A stretch of DNA of 64,000 bases from Rufibacter latericius (GCF_003721515.1 NZ_RJJD01000008.1:434001-498000), one strand, 5' to 3'; numbered from the stretch's first letter, positions 35,521 through 44,385 are shown. Made by a program: numbers and translations. The notes: generated from the sequence alone by a model not told the origin.

Positions 35521-36339
35521 ATGTCGGTTCAGAAACGCGAGGTAAAAATAGTTACCACCCATCAGTTGCAGAGCATGAAAGAGCGCGGGGAGAAAATCTC
35601 CATGCTCACGGCTTATGACTTCTCCATGGCCACCCTGCTGGACGCCGCCGGAACAGATGTTTTATTGGTGGGTGACTCTGCCTCAAACGTCATGGCAGGC
35701 CATGAGACCACCCTTCCCATCACCCTGGACCAGATGATCTATCACGCATCGTCAGTGGTACGCGGGGTGAAACGCGCGTTTGTGGTCGTGGATTTGCCAT
35801 TCGGCTCTTACCAGGGAAACTCTTCGGAGGCCTTGCGCTCAGCCATCCGGATCATGAAGGAATCTGGAGCCCACGGCGTGAAACTGGAAGGTGGCGAGGA
35901 GATCAAAGACTCTATTACCCGTATCCTCAGCGCCGGGGTTCCGGTGATGGGGCATTTAGGATTGACGCCGCAGTCTATCTATAAATTCGGCACGTACTCG
36001 GTGCGCGCCAAAGAAGAGGCCGAGGCCGAGAAACTCCTCTCTGATGCCCGCCTGCTGCAGGAACTGGGCTGTTTTGCCATCGTGCTGGAGAAAATTCCGT
36101 CTTCCCTGGCCAAACGAGTAGCCCAAGAGTTACAGATTCCCATCATCGGAATCGGCGCTGGTCCGCATGTAGACGGACAGGTACTGGTAATTCATGACTT
36201 GCTGGGCATCACCAAGGAATTCAAACCCCGCTTCCTGCGCCGCTACGCCGAGCTCCACGAGATCATTACTGGTGCCGTGAGCAATTACATCTCAGACGTA
36301 AAATCCCTGAACTTCCCCACAGAAGAAGAAGCGTATTAA
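35521..36339 (+). CDS. panB: 3-methyl-2-oxobutanoate hydroxymethyltransferase
   Basis: A 272-residue enzyme making ketopantoate, the first step of pantothenate and coenzyme A synthesis. The residues that bind metal and substrate are present: Asp52 ([13 protein letters not shown]), Asp91 ([11 protein letters not shown]), Glu123 (VKLEGG) and Glu190 (VLEKIP), plus [16 protein letters not shown]. No panC or panD is adjacent. The stop codon is the first part of a 28-bp perfect inverted repeat. Confidence 0.97.
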   Translation: MSVQKREVKIVTTHQLQSMKERGEKISMLTAYDFSMATLLDAAGTDVLLVGDSASNVMAGHETTLPITLDQMIYHASSVVRGVKRAFVVVDLPFGSYQGNSSEALRSAIRIMKESGAHGVKLEGGEEIKDSITRILSAGVPVMGHLGLTPQSIYKFGTYSVRAKEEAEAEKLLSDARLLQELGCFAIVLEKIPSSLAKRVAQELQIPIIGIGAGPHVDGQVLVIHDLLGITKEFKPRFLRRYAELHEIITGAVSNYISDVKSLNFPTEEEAY

Positions 36340-36404
36340 TTGTTGGTTGTTAATTGCTGATTGTTCCTTAGGATACAACAATCAGCAATTAACAACCAAC
36401 AATT
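36338..36404. repeat. Perfect 28-bp inverted repeat on the panB stop codon
   Basis: The arm 36338-36365 (AATTGTTGGTTGTTAATTGC...) is exactly complementary to 36377-36404, with an 11-base loop. It starts within the TAA of panB. The perfect long stem resembles a small mobile hairpin element; it could also serve as a terminator, but there is no clear U-tract. Confidence 0.85.
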
Positions 36405-36407
36405 TTC

Positions 36408-36445
36408 CGTTTCCGGGCCTATATCCCAAAAACAGCTCCAAAACA
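36408..36445. repeat. REP-like palindrome copy just upstream of the RluA gene
   Basis: CGTTTCCGGGCCTATATCCC is followed by AAAAACAGCTCCAAAACA. A degenerate copy ending two bases before the start codon at 36448. Confidence 0.5.
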
Positions 36446-36447
36446 GA

Positions 36448-37134
36448 ATGCCCGCCCCAATCAAGCTAGACGTACTTTTTGAGGACAACCATATTCTGGT
36501 GGTGAATAAACCCAGCGGCGTGTTGGTGCAGGGCGATGAAACCGGCGATGTTCCGTTGTCTGAACTGGCCAAGGAGTACATCAAACAGAAATACCAGAAA
36601 CCGGGCAATGTCTTCATGGGGGTGGTGCACCGGCTGGACCGTCCGGTAAGCGGCGTAGTGCTGTTGGCCAAAACCTCAAAGGCCCTCAGTCGGCTGAACG
36701 AGCAGTTTAAAACCCGCAAGACGCAGAAAATCTATTGGGCTATCACGCAACGCACACCTCAGCCCGAGAGCGGTACGCTGGTGCACTGGCTCATCAAAGA
36801 CTCGGAACGCAACACCACCAAAGCCCTCACCACTGAGAAACCTGGCAGCCAACGGGCCGAGCTCAGTTATTCTTTATTGAAATCAATGGCCGGCAAAAAC
36901 CTGGTGGAGGTACGTCCTGTCACCGGTCGTCCACACCAGATACGGGTGCAGTTGGCCTCTCTGAAATGCCCTATTCTGGGTGATCTCCGGTATGGCGCCC
37001 CCGAGCCCATGTCTGACAAAAGCATCTGCCTCCACGCCCGGGAACTGGGCTTTGAGCACCCTGTCCTGAAAACCTGGGTGACGGTACAGGCCCCTCTCCC
37101 TCGCTTGACCGCCTGGCAGCCTTTTCAACCCTGA
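36448..37134 (+). CDS. RluA-family 23S rRNA/tRNA pseudouridine synthase
   Basis: A 228-residue enzyme that isomerises uridine to pseudouridine. The catalytic motif HRLDRPVSG (61-69, Asp64) and the C-terminal RPHQIRVQLASL motif are intact, and the NHILVVNKPSGVLV opening is typical. No S4 domain is present, so it belongs to the short RluA type (RluC/TruC-like); the target uridine is not predicted. The start is an ATG two bases after a REP-like copy. Confidence 0.93.
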   Translation: MPAPIKLDVLFEDNHILVVNKPSGVLVQGDETGDVPLSELAKEYIKQKYQKPGNVFMGVVHRLDRPVSGVVLLAKTSKALSRLNEQFKTRKTQKIYWAITQRTPQPESGTLVHWLIKDSERNTTKALTTEKPGSQRAELSYSLLKSMAGKNLVEVRPVTGRPHQIRVQLASLKCPILGDLRYGAPEPMSDKSICLHARELGFEHPVLKTWVTVQAPLPRLTAWQPFQP

Positions 37135-37343
37135 TTCAGCCTTTTATTATTTCTGCCATCGGCTTGAAACCCCTCATAAAGAGTTTCCGTTTTTAGGTTC
37201 GTTTTCCTGAAATAAGCCTGAAACGAATATACCTTCTGCCTTTTTCAAAAGCCGTGTTTCAAGGGAATTATGATTTGGGGCCATTTTAGGGAATTGGGGT
37301 CTAAAATGATTCTCGTCACTTTTATGGAATTAAGCGGTTTGTC
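37135..37343. other. Gap before the desaturase gene
   Basis: It contains one clear REP-like copy (37188-37225) and a degenerate pair CATTTTAG/CTAAAATG near 37290-37316. There are no reading frames. A third weak copy-like stem, AGGAC/GTCCT (37394-37419), lies after the promoter, in the leader. Confidence 0.5.
37188..37225. repeat. REP-like palindrome copy
   Basis: CGTTTTTAGGTTCGTTTTCC is followed by TGAAATAAGCCTGAAACG. Clear copy. Confidence 0.7.
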
Positions 37344-37377
37344 TTTTGCAGCCTTTGCTTCTTGCGTTGTAGCTTTG
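37344..37377 (+). promoter_or_regulatory. Promoter of the desaturase gene (TTTTG-N21-TAGCTTTG)
   Basis: TTTTG at 37344-37348 and TAGCTTTG at 37370-37377 are separated by 21 bases, a good match to the Bacteroidetes -33/-7 arrangement, 74 bases before the ATG. Confidence 0.65.
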
Positions 37378-37451
37378 TGAACTTATTTACCGCAGGACTG
37401 TTTTCATAGAGCCTGTCCTTTTTGGATTAACAATTAATTGCATCACCCAGC

Positions 37452-38186
37452 ATGATCATCATCCTCTTTTTTGTAGCCCACTGGTACTTGTCGCTGTTTG
37501 TGCAGACCTTCTACCTGCACCGCTACGCCGCCCACAAAATGTTTACCATGAATGTGTTCTGGGAGAAGTTCTTCTTCCTGTTGACGTACCTGAGCCAGGG
37601 TTCTTCTTACCTATCACCCAGGGCCTACGCCATCATGCACCGCATGCACCACGCTTTCTCAGATACTGAGCGTGACCCGCACTCTCCGCACTTCTCCAGC
37701 AATGCCTTTACCATGATGTGGAAAACCAAGAACATCTACAATGATTTCCTGAACAAGCGCGTGGAACCAGAGATGCGGTTTGACGGCAATTACCCCGTTT
37801 GGCGCGTTGTGGAAAATATTGGTGATCATTGGGGTTCGCGGTTGGCCTGGGGCGTTATTTACGTGCTCATCTACATAAACTATGCAGAATACTGGTGGAT
37901 GTATCTGTTGCTTCCGTTGCACTTTCTAATGGGCCCGATCCACGGAGCCATTGTGAACTGGAGCGGCCATAAATACGGTTACCAGAACTTCGATAACAAC
38001 GACAAATCCCGGAACTCCCTGTTCTTCGATTTCCTGACTGGCGGAGAGTTATTCCAGAACAATCACCACAAATTGCCGAATCGAGTGAACTTCGGGGTGA
38101 AATGGTGGGAAGTAGACCCAACCTATCCGGTGATCTGGACTCTAGACAAAATCGGGATTATTAAATTGAAGAAAGCTACGGCGTAG
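37452..38186 (+). CDS. Fatty acid (acyl-CoA type) desaturase
   Basis: A 244-residue membrane di-iron desaturase with the three histidine boxes HRYAAH (23-28), HRMHH (63-67) and QNNHHK (202-207), and two hydrophobic hairpins. It introduces a cis double bond in membrane lipid acyl chains. It is shorter than the SCD/OLE1 group but matches the bacterial short form. It carries its own promoter and terminator, so it is monocistronic, and regulation by temperature is plausible. Confidence 0.9.
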   Translation: MIIILFFVAHWYLSLFVQTFYLHRYAAHKMFTMNVFWEKFFFLLTYLSQGSSYLSPRAYAIMHRMHHAFSDTERDPHSPHFSSNAFTMMWKTKNIYNDFLNKRVEPEMRFDGNYPVWRVVENIGDHWGSRLAWGVIYVLIYINYAEYWWMYLLLPLHFLMGPIHGAIVNWSGHKYGYQNFDNNDKSRNSLFFDFLTGGELFQNNHHKLPNRVNFGVKWWEVDPTYPVIWTLDKIGIIKLKKATA

Positions 38187-38200
38187 CCATCCGCCTCTTA

Positions 38201-38250
38201 GATAAAGCAGAAAGGCGTCTTCCACTCAGGAAGCGCCTTTCTGCTTTATC
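38201..38250 (+). terminator. Terminator after the desaturase gene
   Basis: GATAAAGCAGAAAGGCG (38201-38217) pairs perfectly over 17 bp with 38234-38250, and CTTCC/GGAAG extends the stem inside. Confidence 0.85.
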
Positions 38251-38334
38251 TTAACTCTCCTTTTTGGAGACTTTTGTTTGGCAGAGGCCCGGATGGCTTG
38301 GCCCCATTCAAGTAATCTGCGGCGACAATACCCT

Positions 38335-38368
38335 CTTTTAAGGTGATTTCTAGAAACAGCCTTAAAGC
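38335..38368. repeat. REP-like palindrome copy
   Basis: CTTTTAAGGTGATTTCTAG is followed by AAACAGCCTTAAAGC. Moderately preserved. Confidence 0.55.
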
Positions 38369-38472
38369 ACAGCTATGCCTAACCTCTGCAAATACAGGAA
38401 AAGGGCTTCTATCAAGCAAAATCCTGATTTGGCGCAGCGGCAGGGTTATTCTGATTTCTTTAAGGATAAGCA

Positions 38473-38509
38473 CTTTTAAGGCTGTTTTGCTGAAAACGGC
38501 CCTAAAACG
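38473..38509. repeat. REP-like palindrome copy, near-consensus
   Basis: CTTTTAAGGCTGTTTTGC is followed by TGAAAACGGCCCTAAAACG, upstream of the rpsP promoter. Confidence 0.8.
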
Positions 38510-38563
38510 ATATCCACAAATATTCTCATCATCAATCTATTAGCAGTTTCAAAATTATTCCCG

Positions 38564-38571
38564 TACATTTG
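38564..38571 (+). promoter_or_regulatory. Bacteroidetes -7 box for the rpsP cluster (TACATTTG)
   Basis: TACATTTG matches TAnnTTTG, 44 bases before the rpsP start codon. Confidence 0.65.
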
Positions 38572-38580
38572 CACCCCAAT

Positions 38581-38597
38581 GCCGGACGGGATCCGGC
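38581..38597 (+). promoter_or_regulatory. Leader hairpin in the rpsP 5' UTR
   Basis: GCCGGA pairs with TCCGGC around a CGGGA loop, about ten bases after the promoter box. A short GC-rich stem in an otherwise AT-rich leader. It may affect mRNA stability or autoregulation by S16; not tested. Confidence 0.4.
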
Positions 38598-38615
38598 GCT
38601 TTAACAAAGTTTACT

Positions 38616-39176
38616 ATGGCTGTTAAAATCAGACTGGCCCGCAGAGGCCGCAAAAAAGCTGCGATGTATGATATCGTAGTTGCAGATGCTCGTTCACCAC
38701 GTGATGGTCGTTTCATCGAGAAATTGGGTACTTACAACCCACAGACAAACCCTGCCACTATCAACTTCAACGAAGACAAAGCGTTGGATTGGGTATTGAA
38801 AGGTGCACAACCAACTGACACCGTGAAAGCCATGCTTTCTTACACGGGTGTTATGTTCAGAAAACACTTACAGATTGGTGTATTGAAAGGCGCCGTGACG
38901 CAAGAGCAGGCTGATGCCCGCTATGCAGAGTGGAAAGCTGCCAAAGAAGCCAAAATCTCTGGTAAGGTAGAAAGATTAGGAACTGACAAAGCTGCTCAGA
39001 GACAAGCTGCTTTAGATGCTGAAGCGAAAGTAAACGCTGCTCGTGCTGAGGCAATCCGCATCAAGAACACTCCTGCTCCAGAAGTAACGGAAGAAGCTCC
39101 TGCTGCGGAAGGTGATGCCACTGAAGGCGCTGCTGATGCTCCGGCTGCTGACGCTACTGAAGAAGCTCAAGCTTAA
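38616..39176 (+). CDS. rpsP: 30S ribosomal protein S16
   Basis: A 186-residue S16. The conserved core is at the start ([30 protein letters not shown] and KLGTYNP; about 1-80), followed by an extended Ala/Glu-rich C-terminal tail (about 100-186), as is usual in Bacteroidetes; E. coli S16 has only 82 residues. It opens the rpsP-rimM-trmD-rplS cluster, 11 bases before rimM. Confidence 0.97.
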   Translation: MAVKIRLARRGRKKAAMYDIVVADARSPRDGRFIEKLGTYNPQTNPATINFNEDKALDWVLKGAQPTDTVKAMLSYTGVMFRKHLQIGVLKGAVTQEQADARYAEWKAAKEAKISGKVERLGTDKAAQRQAALDAEAKVNAARAEAIRIKNTPAPEVTEEAPAAEGDATEGAADAPAADATEEAQA

Positions 39177-39187
39177 TTTTACAGGCC

Positions 39188-39781
39188 ATGACGTTAGACG
39201 CATGCTTCCAATTGGGGTATATTGTTCGCACGCATGGCACCAAAGGCCAGGTAGTCGCGTTTTTTGACGTGGACTTTCCGGAAGAGTACGATGAATTGGA
39301 ATCAGTTTTCCTGTTGATAAACGGGAAACTGGTTCCTTTTTTCATTGATGACCTCAACCCGCAGGACAAAGGCAAAAGCATCATCAAGTTTGAGGATGTG
39401 AACACCGTAGCCGATGCCGAGAAACTCAAAGGTACCGCCCTTTACCTGCCCCTGAACCAACTCCCCGAGTTGGAAGAAGACCAGTTCTACTTCCATGAGG
39501 TGATTGGGTACACGGTGGTAGACGAACAACTGGGCGAACTGGGTACGGTACAGACGTTTTTTGACTTGCCTAACCAGGATCTGTTGGCCATGGACTACCA
39601 GGGCCACGAGGTGCTTATTCCGGTTCAGGACGAGATTGTTTTGCGCACCAGCAAAGAGGAGCGAAAAATCTACGTGAACCTGCCCGAGGGCCTGCTGGAA
39701 GTCTACACCCAACCTTCTAACCGCCAATTGGAAGAACCGCCTTTAGAGGGTGAGGAAGACGAAGACGATGACGCGGTTTGA
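39188..39781 (+). CDS. rimM: 16S rRNA processing protein RimM
   Basis: A 197-residue maturation factor of the 30S head that binds S19. The N-terminal RimM domain ([29 protein letters not shown]) and the C-terminal PRC-like barrel ([29 protein letters not shown]) are both present. A short acidic tail ([11 protein letters not shown]) overlaps trmD by 14 bases, indicating translational coupling. Confidence 0.95.
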   Translation: MTLDACFQLGYIVRTHGTKGQVVAFFDVDFPEEYDELESVFLLINGKLVPFFIDDLNPQDKGKSIIKFEDVNTVADAEKLKGTALYLPLNQLPELEEDQFYFHEVIGYTVVDEQLGELGTVQTFFDLPNQDLLAMDYQGHEVLIPVQDEIVLRTSKEERKIYVNLPEGLLEVYTQPSNRQLEEPPLEGEEDEDDDAV

Positions 39782-40457
39782 TATTATCACCTGCCAGCCC
39801 CACCTGCTCACCGGCCCCTTTGACCACTCTATTCTAAAAAGAGCCCAGGACAAAGGTCTGGTGGAAGTACACCTGCATGACCTGCGCAAATACGCCATCA
39901 ACAAGCACGGCCAGATTGACGACTACGCCTTCGGCGGAGGCGCTGGCATGGTGCTCATGATTGAGCCTATTGCCACCTGCATCAGGGAACTTCAGGCCCA
40001 GCGCACCTATGATGCGGTGATCTACATGACCCCAGACGGCCAGACGCTGAACCAGCCCATGGCCAACCGGTTGTCTATGCTGAAGAACATCATCATCCTG
40101 TGTGGTCACTACAAAGGCGTAGACCAGCGTGTACGCGACCTGTTTGTGACCCACGAGATCAGCATAGGCGACTATGTGTTGTCGGGCGGAGAACTGGCGG
40201 CAGCCGTGTTGGCAGACTCGCTCATAAGGTTGATTCCAGGTGTTTTGAATGATGAGAGCAGTGCGCTCTCAGACTCGTTCCAGGACAATCTGCTGGCGCC
40301 TCCGGTATATTCAAGGCCCGCTGATTTCGAAGGACATACCGTTCCAGACATCCTGCTGTCTGGCAACACCCCCAAAGTGGAGGAGTGGCGGTTTGAGCAG
40401 GCCGTGCAGCGTACCCGCCAACTAAGGCCGGATTTGCTACGCGATGAAAAAAATTAG
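39768..40457 (+). CDS. trmD: tRNA (guanine-N1)-methyltransferase
   Basis: A 229-residue SPOUT-fold enzyme that methylates G37 of tRNA next to the anticodon. The deep-knot motifs are present: [27 protein letters not shown] and [16 protein letters not shown]. The start is the ATG at 39768 within the rimM end. Order and overlap match the conserved translation cluster. Confidence 0.97.
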   Translation: MTRFDIITCQPHLLTGPFDHSILKRAQDKGLVEVHLHDLRKYAINKHGQIDDYAFGGGAGMVLMIEPIATCIRELQAQRTYDAVIYMTPDGQTLNQPMANRLSMLKNIIILCGHYKGVDQRVRDLFVTHEISIGDYVLSGGELAAAVLADSLIRLIPGVLNDESSALSDSFQDNLLAPPVYSRPADFEGHTVPDILLSGNTPKVEEWRFEQAVQRTRQLRPDLLRDEKN

Positions 40458-40490
40458 TACTTGTTGATTTACAATTAGAAAAATAACGTC

Positions 40491-40498
40491 TATATTTG
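40491..40498 (+). promoter_or_regulatory. Bacteroidetes -7 box before rplS (TATATTTG)
   Basis: TATATTTG, 41 bases before the rplS start. rplS may thus also be transcribed separately from the upstream cluster. Confidence 0.6.
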
Positions 40499-40539
40499 CA
40501 CTCCGAATTTTGCAGATAAAAAGACACTATATTATAGTC

Positions 40540-40893
40540 ATGAGCGATTTAATTAAATTAGTAGAGCAGGAATACACAGAGAAGCGTGCTTCAATTCCTA
40601 CTTTTGCTGCTGGCGACACAGTGAATATTCACGTGAAGATCCGTGAAGGTAACAAAGAGCGTATCCAGCAATTCCAAGGCGTGGTATTGCAACGCAGAAA
40701 CTCCGGCGCTAGCGAGACTTTCACTGTAAGAAAAGTGTCTAACCAAATCGGAACCGAGCGTATTTTCCCGCTTCTTTCTCCAAACATCGAGAAAATTGAG
40801 GTAATCCGCAGAGGTAAAGTAAGAAGAGCTCGTCTGTTCTACCTGAGAGGTCTTTCTGGTAAAGCCGCCCGTATCAAAGAAAAAAGAAGCTAA
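40540..40893 (+). CDS. rplS: 50S ribosomal protein L19
   Basis: A 117-residue L19 located at the 30S-50S interface. It has the family pattern [57 protein letters not shown] and the basic C-terminus ([20 protein letters not shown]). The length is usual. The ATG at 40540 is chosen over an earlier in-frame ATG because the N-terminus then matches other L19 proteins. Confidence 0.98.
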   Translation: MSDLIKLVEQEYTEKRASIPTFAAGDTVNIHVKIREGNKERIQQFQGVVLQRRNSGASETFTVRKVSNQIGTERIFPLLSPNIEKIEVIRRGKVRRARLFYLRGLSGKAARIKEKRS

Positions 40894-40931
40894 TACCCAC
40901 TGGGTTAGTTTTCCCTATAGTTTTAGTTCCG

Positions 40932-40963
40932 AAAAAGCCGTTCTCATCCGAGACCGGCTTTTT
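40932..40963 (+). terminator. Terminator after rplS
   Basis: AAAAAGCCG pairs with CGGCTTTTT, with TCTC/GAGA extending the stem inside; a U-tract follows. Confidence 0.85.
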
Positions 40964-41006
40964 TGTTGCCCTTCCAGAACCATAGCATTGCGTTTGACCT
41001 AGGAGA

Positions 41007-41042
41007 GTTTAGGGGCTAATTTCCTGAAAGCAGGCTAAAAAC
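41007..41042. repeat. REP-like palindrome copy
   Basis: GTTTAGGGGCTAATTTCC is followed by TGAAAGCAGGCTAAAAAC. Moderate copy between the rplS terminator and the SDR gene. Confidence 0.6.
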
Positions 41043-41138
41043 CAGAGGCAATCCTTCTGGCTTCTGAGGCTTTCTTTCCCTTCTGCCATTTTCTGCGTAG
41101 ACTTACCCTCGGAAACAACTATTTCTATCAAGACGACC

Positions 41139-41912
41139 ATGCAGAACAACCGTTGGAGTTTAGAGGGCCGCCGCGCCCTGGTTACCGGAGGCACCAAAGG
41201 CATAGGCGCCGCCATTGCCGAGGAGTTACTTTCCTTTGGGGCTGAAGTCCTTATCGTGGCCCGCAAAGAACTGGAGGTAAACCAAGCCGTAACCGATTGG
41301 CGCGCCCGGGGCCTGAAAGCTTCCGGCATGGTGGCCGATGTCAGCCAATCCGCTGACCGTCACAACCTACTGCAACTGGTGGAGAACACCTGGGGCACCT
41401 TAGACATCCTGGTGAACAACGTGGGCACCAACATCCGCAAGAAAATTGGCGAGTACACGCACGAAGAATACAGCTACCTGCTGAACACCAATCTCACCTC
41501 GGCCTTTGAACTCTGCCGATTAGCGCATCCGTTTTTGAAAGCATCCCCACAAGGTAATGTGGTGAACGTCTCCTCGGTGGCCGGATTGGGGCACGTGCGC
41601 ACCGGCGCTATCTACGGCATGACGAAAGCCGCACTGGTACAGCTCTCCAAGAACCTGGCGGGCGAGTGGGCGCCGGACGGGATACGGGTAAACTGCGTGG
41701 CACCTTGGTACATCAGAACCCCGCTCGCGGATCAGGTGCTGCAGAACCAGGAGTATCTGGAAAGTGTGTTGAGCCGCACCCCTACCCGCACCATCGGCAA
41801 CCCCGAGGATGTGGCCTCGGCGGTGGCTTTCCTGTGCATGCCCGCCGCTGCATACATCACCGGCCAGTGCATTGCCGTGGACGGCGGTATGAGCATCAAC
41901 CTGTTTGGGTAA
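41139..41912 (+). CDS. Short-chain dehydrogenase/reductase, tropinone reductase-like
   Basis: A 257-residue classical SDR. Motifs: TGGTKGIG (16-23) for NAD(P), NNVG (93-96) and the catalytic Ser146, Tyr159 and Lys163 in NVSSVAGL...YGMTKAAL. The order [15 protein letters not shown] and the sequence [15 protein letters not shown] resemble tropinone reductase-like enzymes; the actual substrate is unknown. It is followed by a strong terminator and a REP-like copy. Confidence 0.9.
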   Translation: MQNNRWSLEGRRALVTGGTKGIGAAIAEELLSFGAEVLIVARKELEVNQAVTDWRARGLKASGMVADVSQSADRHNLLQLVENTWGTLDILVNNVGTNIRKKIGEYTHEEYSYLLNTNLTSAFELCRLAHPFLKASPQGNVVNVSSVAGLGHVRTGAIYGMTKAALVQLSKNLAGEWAPDGIRVNCVAPWYIRTPLADQVLQNQEYLESVLSRTPTRTIGNPEDVASAVAFLCMPAAAYITGQCIAVDGGMSINLFG

Positions 41913-41929
41913 TCTTTGCACAACCTATA

Positions 41930-41977
41930 AAAACAGAAACTCCTCCCCGGTTTATGCTAGGGAGGAGTTTCTGTTTT
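41930..41977. terminator. Bidirectional terminator between the SDR and ATP-grasp genes
   Basis: AAAACAGAAACTCCTCCC pairs perfectly over 18 bp with 41960-41977, loop of 12. The genes on both sides are convergent. Confidence 0.85.
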
Positions 41978-42010
41978 AGGCCTGTTTCTCTAAAATCAGC
42001 TAAGAAACGG
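41971..42010. repeat. REP-like palindrome copy over the ATP-grasp stop codon
   Basis: CTGTTTTAGGCCTGTTTCTC is followed by TAAAATCAGCTAAGAAACGG. It covers the TAG at 42000-42002 and overlaps the end of the terminator. Confidence 0.7.
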
Positions 42011-42893
42011 AGGAAGGAACCTCTTCCATCATCTGCATCAGGGCCTGGTAGTAATTCTCCAGGGCGTCTGGGTGCGTGTGCAGGTATAGGAACGGCTCAA
42101 TGAGTTCCAGTTCCATCAATTGCAGCTCCTCACCCACCACCACGCCGTCTACGCGGGCGTACAGGCAACCCTCAGCAAACTGGTTTACCATGGTTTGAGC
42201 CTGTTTCAATAAATGCGCCGGGGCTTCCTGCGGGTGGATGGTTCCCCCGAAAAAGTGCTGCACCCGGAAATCTCCGTCTTTCGCAGACTTGAGCAAACAG
42301 TGGCTGTACTGGCCGTTGAAGAACAGGAACGACCACTCTCCTTCTTCCTGAATCTGCGGCATAAACGGCTGCGCCAGGTAATCCTCGGCTCTGAGCAGTT
42401 CCTCCAGCTCCGGCTTTACTTCTTCCACTTCATTCAGCGACACAATGAACGTGTTTTTAGCGCCGCCGCTCACGCAGGGTTTGATGATGAGCTTATCAGT
42501 CTGGAATTGGCTGAAGTATTGCTCCAATTGTACAGCGGTTCCTCTTTTGAGCAACGCAGTAGGCACAATCGGCAGTCCGGCTTTCTCCACCTCCAGTAGG
42601 TAGTGCTTGTCAGCGTTCCAGCGGATGGTAGAGATGGGGTTCAGCGTACGGATGCCCAGCGCTTCCATGCGGTCTAGCCAAGCGCAGAACTCCGGGAACT
42701 TATCGAAGTAATCCCACGGCGATTTGAAAACTGCCAGATCGTACTGCTTCCAGTTCACGGCCGGGTCATGCCAGTCTTCCAGGGTGATGTCAATGCCTTT
42801 GGCTGTAAGGTAATCCATCAGGACGCCGTCTTCGCTGCCGCTCAAGGAGCCATAGCTGTGGATGGCCTCGTAGGTCACTAATGCTAGTTTCAA
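42000..42893 (-). CDS. ATP-grasp family protein
   Basis: A 297-residue protein with the two halves of an ATP-grasp fold: an N-terminal part (LALVTYEAIHSYG, DWHDPAVNWKQYDLAVFKSPWDY) and a core with KLIIKPCVSGGAKNTF (about 140-155), EWSFLFFNGQYSH and a C-terminal MELELIEPFLYLHTHPDA containing the Glu and Asn/His ligands for metal-ATP. It probably couples a carboxylate with an amine or peptide, as in glutathione- or peptide-synthetase-like relatives. The start is probably the TTG at 42893; the longer frame runs into a REP-like region. The product is unknown. Confidence 0.82.
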   Translation of the reverse strand: MKLALVTYEAIHSYGSLSGSEDGVLMDYLTAKGIDITLEDWHDPAVNWKQYDLAVFKSPWDYFDKFPEFCAWLDRMEALGIRTLNPISTIRWNADKHYLLEVEKAGLPIVPTALLKRGTAVQLEQYFSQFQTDKLIIKPCVSGGAKNTFIVSLNEVEEVKPELEELLRAEDYLAQPFMPQIQEEGEWSFLFFNGQYSHCLLKSAKDGDFRVQHFFGGTIHPQEAPAHLLKQAQTMVNQFAEGCLYARVDGVVVGEELQLMELELIEPFLYLHTHPDALENYYQALMQMMEEVPSSVS

Positions 42894-42971
42894 GTTAATT
42901 TTTGAATATGAAGGTTGATGTGTAAAAACGAAGAAGGGACAGGTAACTCCACCCGAAAAGCCGGGCACCTG

Positions 42972-43009
42972 GTTTTTAGTTCCTTTTCTGAAAAATGGTC
43001 CTAAAGCAC
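42972..43009. repeat. REP-like palindrome copy between the ATP-grasp and M20 genes
   Basis: GTTTTTAGTTCCTTTTCTG is followed by AAAAATGGTCCTAAAGCAC. Degenerate but recognisable; it touches the M20 stop codon. Confidence 0.55.
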
Positions 43010-44328
43010 TACTTCAGAGGATTGTTCAGGTAATCCACCGCCAGGTTGGCCAAGGTCCGGACGCCCAGTTTAAGTCCGCTTTCCTCGATGTAGAAATCAG
43101 GCGTGTGGTGCGCAGGCGCTTTGGCGGGATCTGCGCCTTTGGGCATGCCGCCCAGGAACAGGTAAAGGCCCGGTACCTTCTGTTGGAAATAAGCAAAATC
43201 CTCGGCGATGGTCACGGGTTTGGTGAGTTTCACCTGGTTAGTGCCCGCCACGCGCTGCAGCGAAGGCAGCATGTGGGCGGTAAGGGCTTCGTGGTTGTAG
43301 GTCACCGGCGTCATCTCTTGGATAGAAACCTCGGCGGTAGCGCCCGCGCCGGTGGCGATGCTGGTGGCGGTTTTCTTCAGGCGCTCGTGGATTTGCTGCT
43401 GCATAGGCACGTCCAGCGCCCGGATGGTCCCGATCATCTCTACCTGACTAGGCACGATGTTCGCCCGTACCCCACCGTTGATGGCACCTACCGTCACGAT
43501 AGCCGCAGCGTTAGTCACATCCACTTGCCGGCTCACAATGGTTTGCAGCGCGGTCACGATGTAGGCCGAGGTCACCACCGGGTCCACGCCCATCCACGGA
43601 GTTCCACCGTGCGACTGCTGGCCTTTGACCGTGATCTTGAAGTTATCGGAGCTGGCCATCATGCCCTGCGGCCGATAGGTAATGGTACCCACCTCCACAT
43701 CAGACCGAGTGTGCAGCCCGAACATGGCATCTACTTTGGGACTTTCCAGCACGCCTTCCTGCACCATCAGCTTCGCGCCGCCCACTTGCCCGGGAGCCGA
43801 GCCTTCCTCGGCGGGCTGGAAGATGAACTTGATAGTGCCCTTGATATCTTTCTTCATGCCGCTGAGCACCTCAGCCGCCCCCATGAGCATGGCTACGTGT
43901 GCATCGTGACCGCAGGCGTGCATCACACCCACTTGCTGGCCTTCAAACGTGGTCTTCACCTTTGAGGGGAAGGGCAGGTTATGCGTGTTGTTCTCCACCA
44001 CCGGCAACGCATCCATATCGGCGCGAAGGGCCACCACCGGTCCGGGCTGCCCTCCTTTCAAGATGCCCACTACGCCGGTTCTGGCTACTCCGGTTTTTAC
44101 CTCCAGCCCGAGGGCTTTCAAGTGCTTCGCTATTTTCTCAGCGGTCTTTACCTCAAAGTTTCCTAGTTCTGGGTTTTGGTGCAGGTCGCGGCGCCACTGG
44201 ATGACTTTGGGCTCAACTTTATCAGCGAGCTGGTCTATCTGATTTTGCGCACCAGTCTGCGCGTTGCTGATAAGCGATATCCCTAGAAAAGAAGTGAGGA
44301 AAAATAGAAGCGATTTATGGAAAAGCAT
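43009..44328 (-). CDS. M20-family amidohydrolase (exported), paralogue 1
   Basis: A 439-residue hydrolase with a signal peptide (FFLTSFLGISLISNAQ). The core has the M20/ILR1-like motifs: ALRADMDALPV (100-110), MHACGHDAHVAMLMG (Cys139, His141) and FQPAEEGSAPG (Glu174/Glu175), with a dimerisation insert in the middle. It would cleave N-acyl amino acids or similar amides in the periplasm. A close paralogue lies at 46993. A promoter box (CAAAAGTA, 44378-44385) upstream is separated from the start by a REP-like copy. Confidence 0.92.
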   Translation of the reverse strand: MLFHKSLLFFLTSFLGISLISNAQTGAQNQIDQLADKVEPKVIQWRRDLHQNPELGNFEVKTAEKIAKHLKALGLEVKTGVARTGVVGILKGGQPGPVVALRADMDALPVVENNTHNLPFPSKVKTTFEGQQVGVMHACGHDAHVAMLMGAAEVLSGMKKDIKGTIKFIFQPAEEGSAPGQVGGAKLMVQEGVLESPKVDAMFGLHTRSDVEVGTITYRPQGMMASSDNFKITVKGQQSHGGTPWMGVDPVVTSAYIVTALQTIVSRQVDVTNAAAIVTVGAINGGVRANIVPSQVEMIGTIRALDVPMQQQIHERLKKTATSIATGAGATAEVSIQEMTPVTYNHEALTAHMLPSLQRVAGTNQVKLTKPVTIAEDFAYFQQKVPGLYLFLGGMPKGADPAKAPAHHTPDFYIEESGLKLGVRTLANLAVDYLNNPLK

Positions 44329-44340
44329 TAGGTCTCTTTT

Positions 44341-44376
44341 GTTTAGCGGCCGATTCCGGAAAATCAGCCTGAAAAC
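44341..44376. repeat. REP-like palindrome copy in the leader of the first M20 gene
   Basis: GTTTAGCGGCCGATTCCGG is followed by AAAATCAGCCTGAAAAC. It lies between the minus-strand box CAAAAGTA (44378-44385) and the start codon. Confidence 0.55.
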
Positions 44377-44377
44377 A

Positions 44378-44385
44378 CAAAAGTA
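44378..44385 (-). promoter_or_regulatory. Bacteroidetes -7 box for the first M20 gene
   Basis: CAAAAGTA reads TACTTTTG on the minus strand, 50 bases before the ATG at 44328. Confidence 0.5.

Noticed and set aside
43105-43965. Long open frame opposite the M20 gene (and a similar one at 47260-48198)
   Set aside because: Both are His-rich shadow translations of the amidohydrolase paralogues and appear at equivalent positions because the paralogues are similar.
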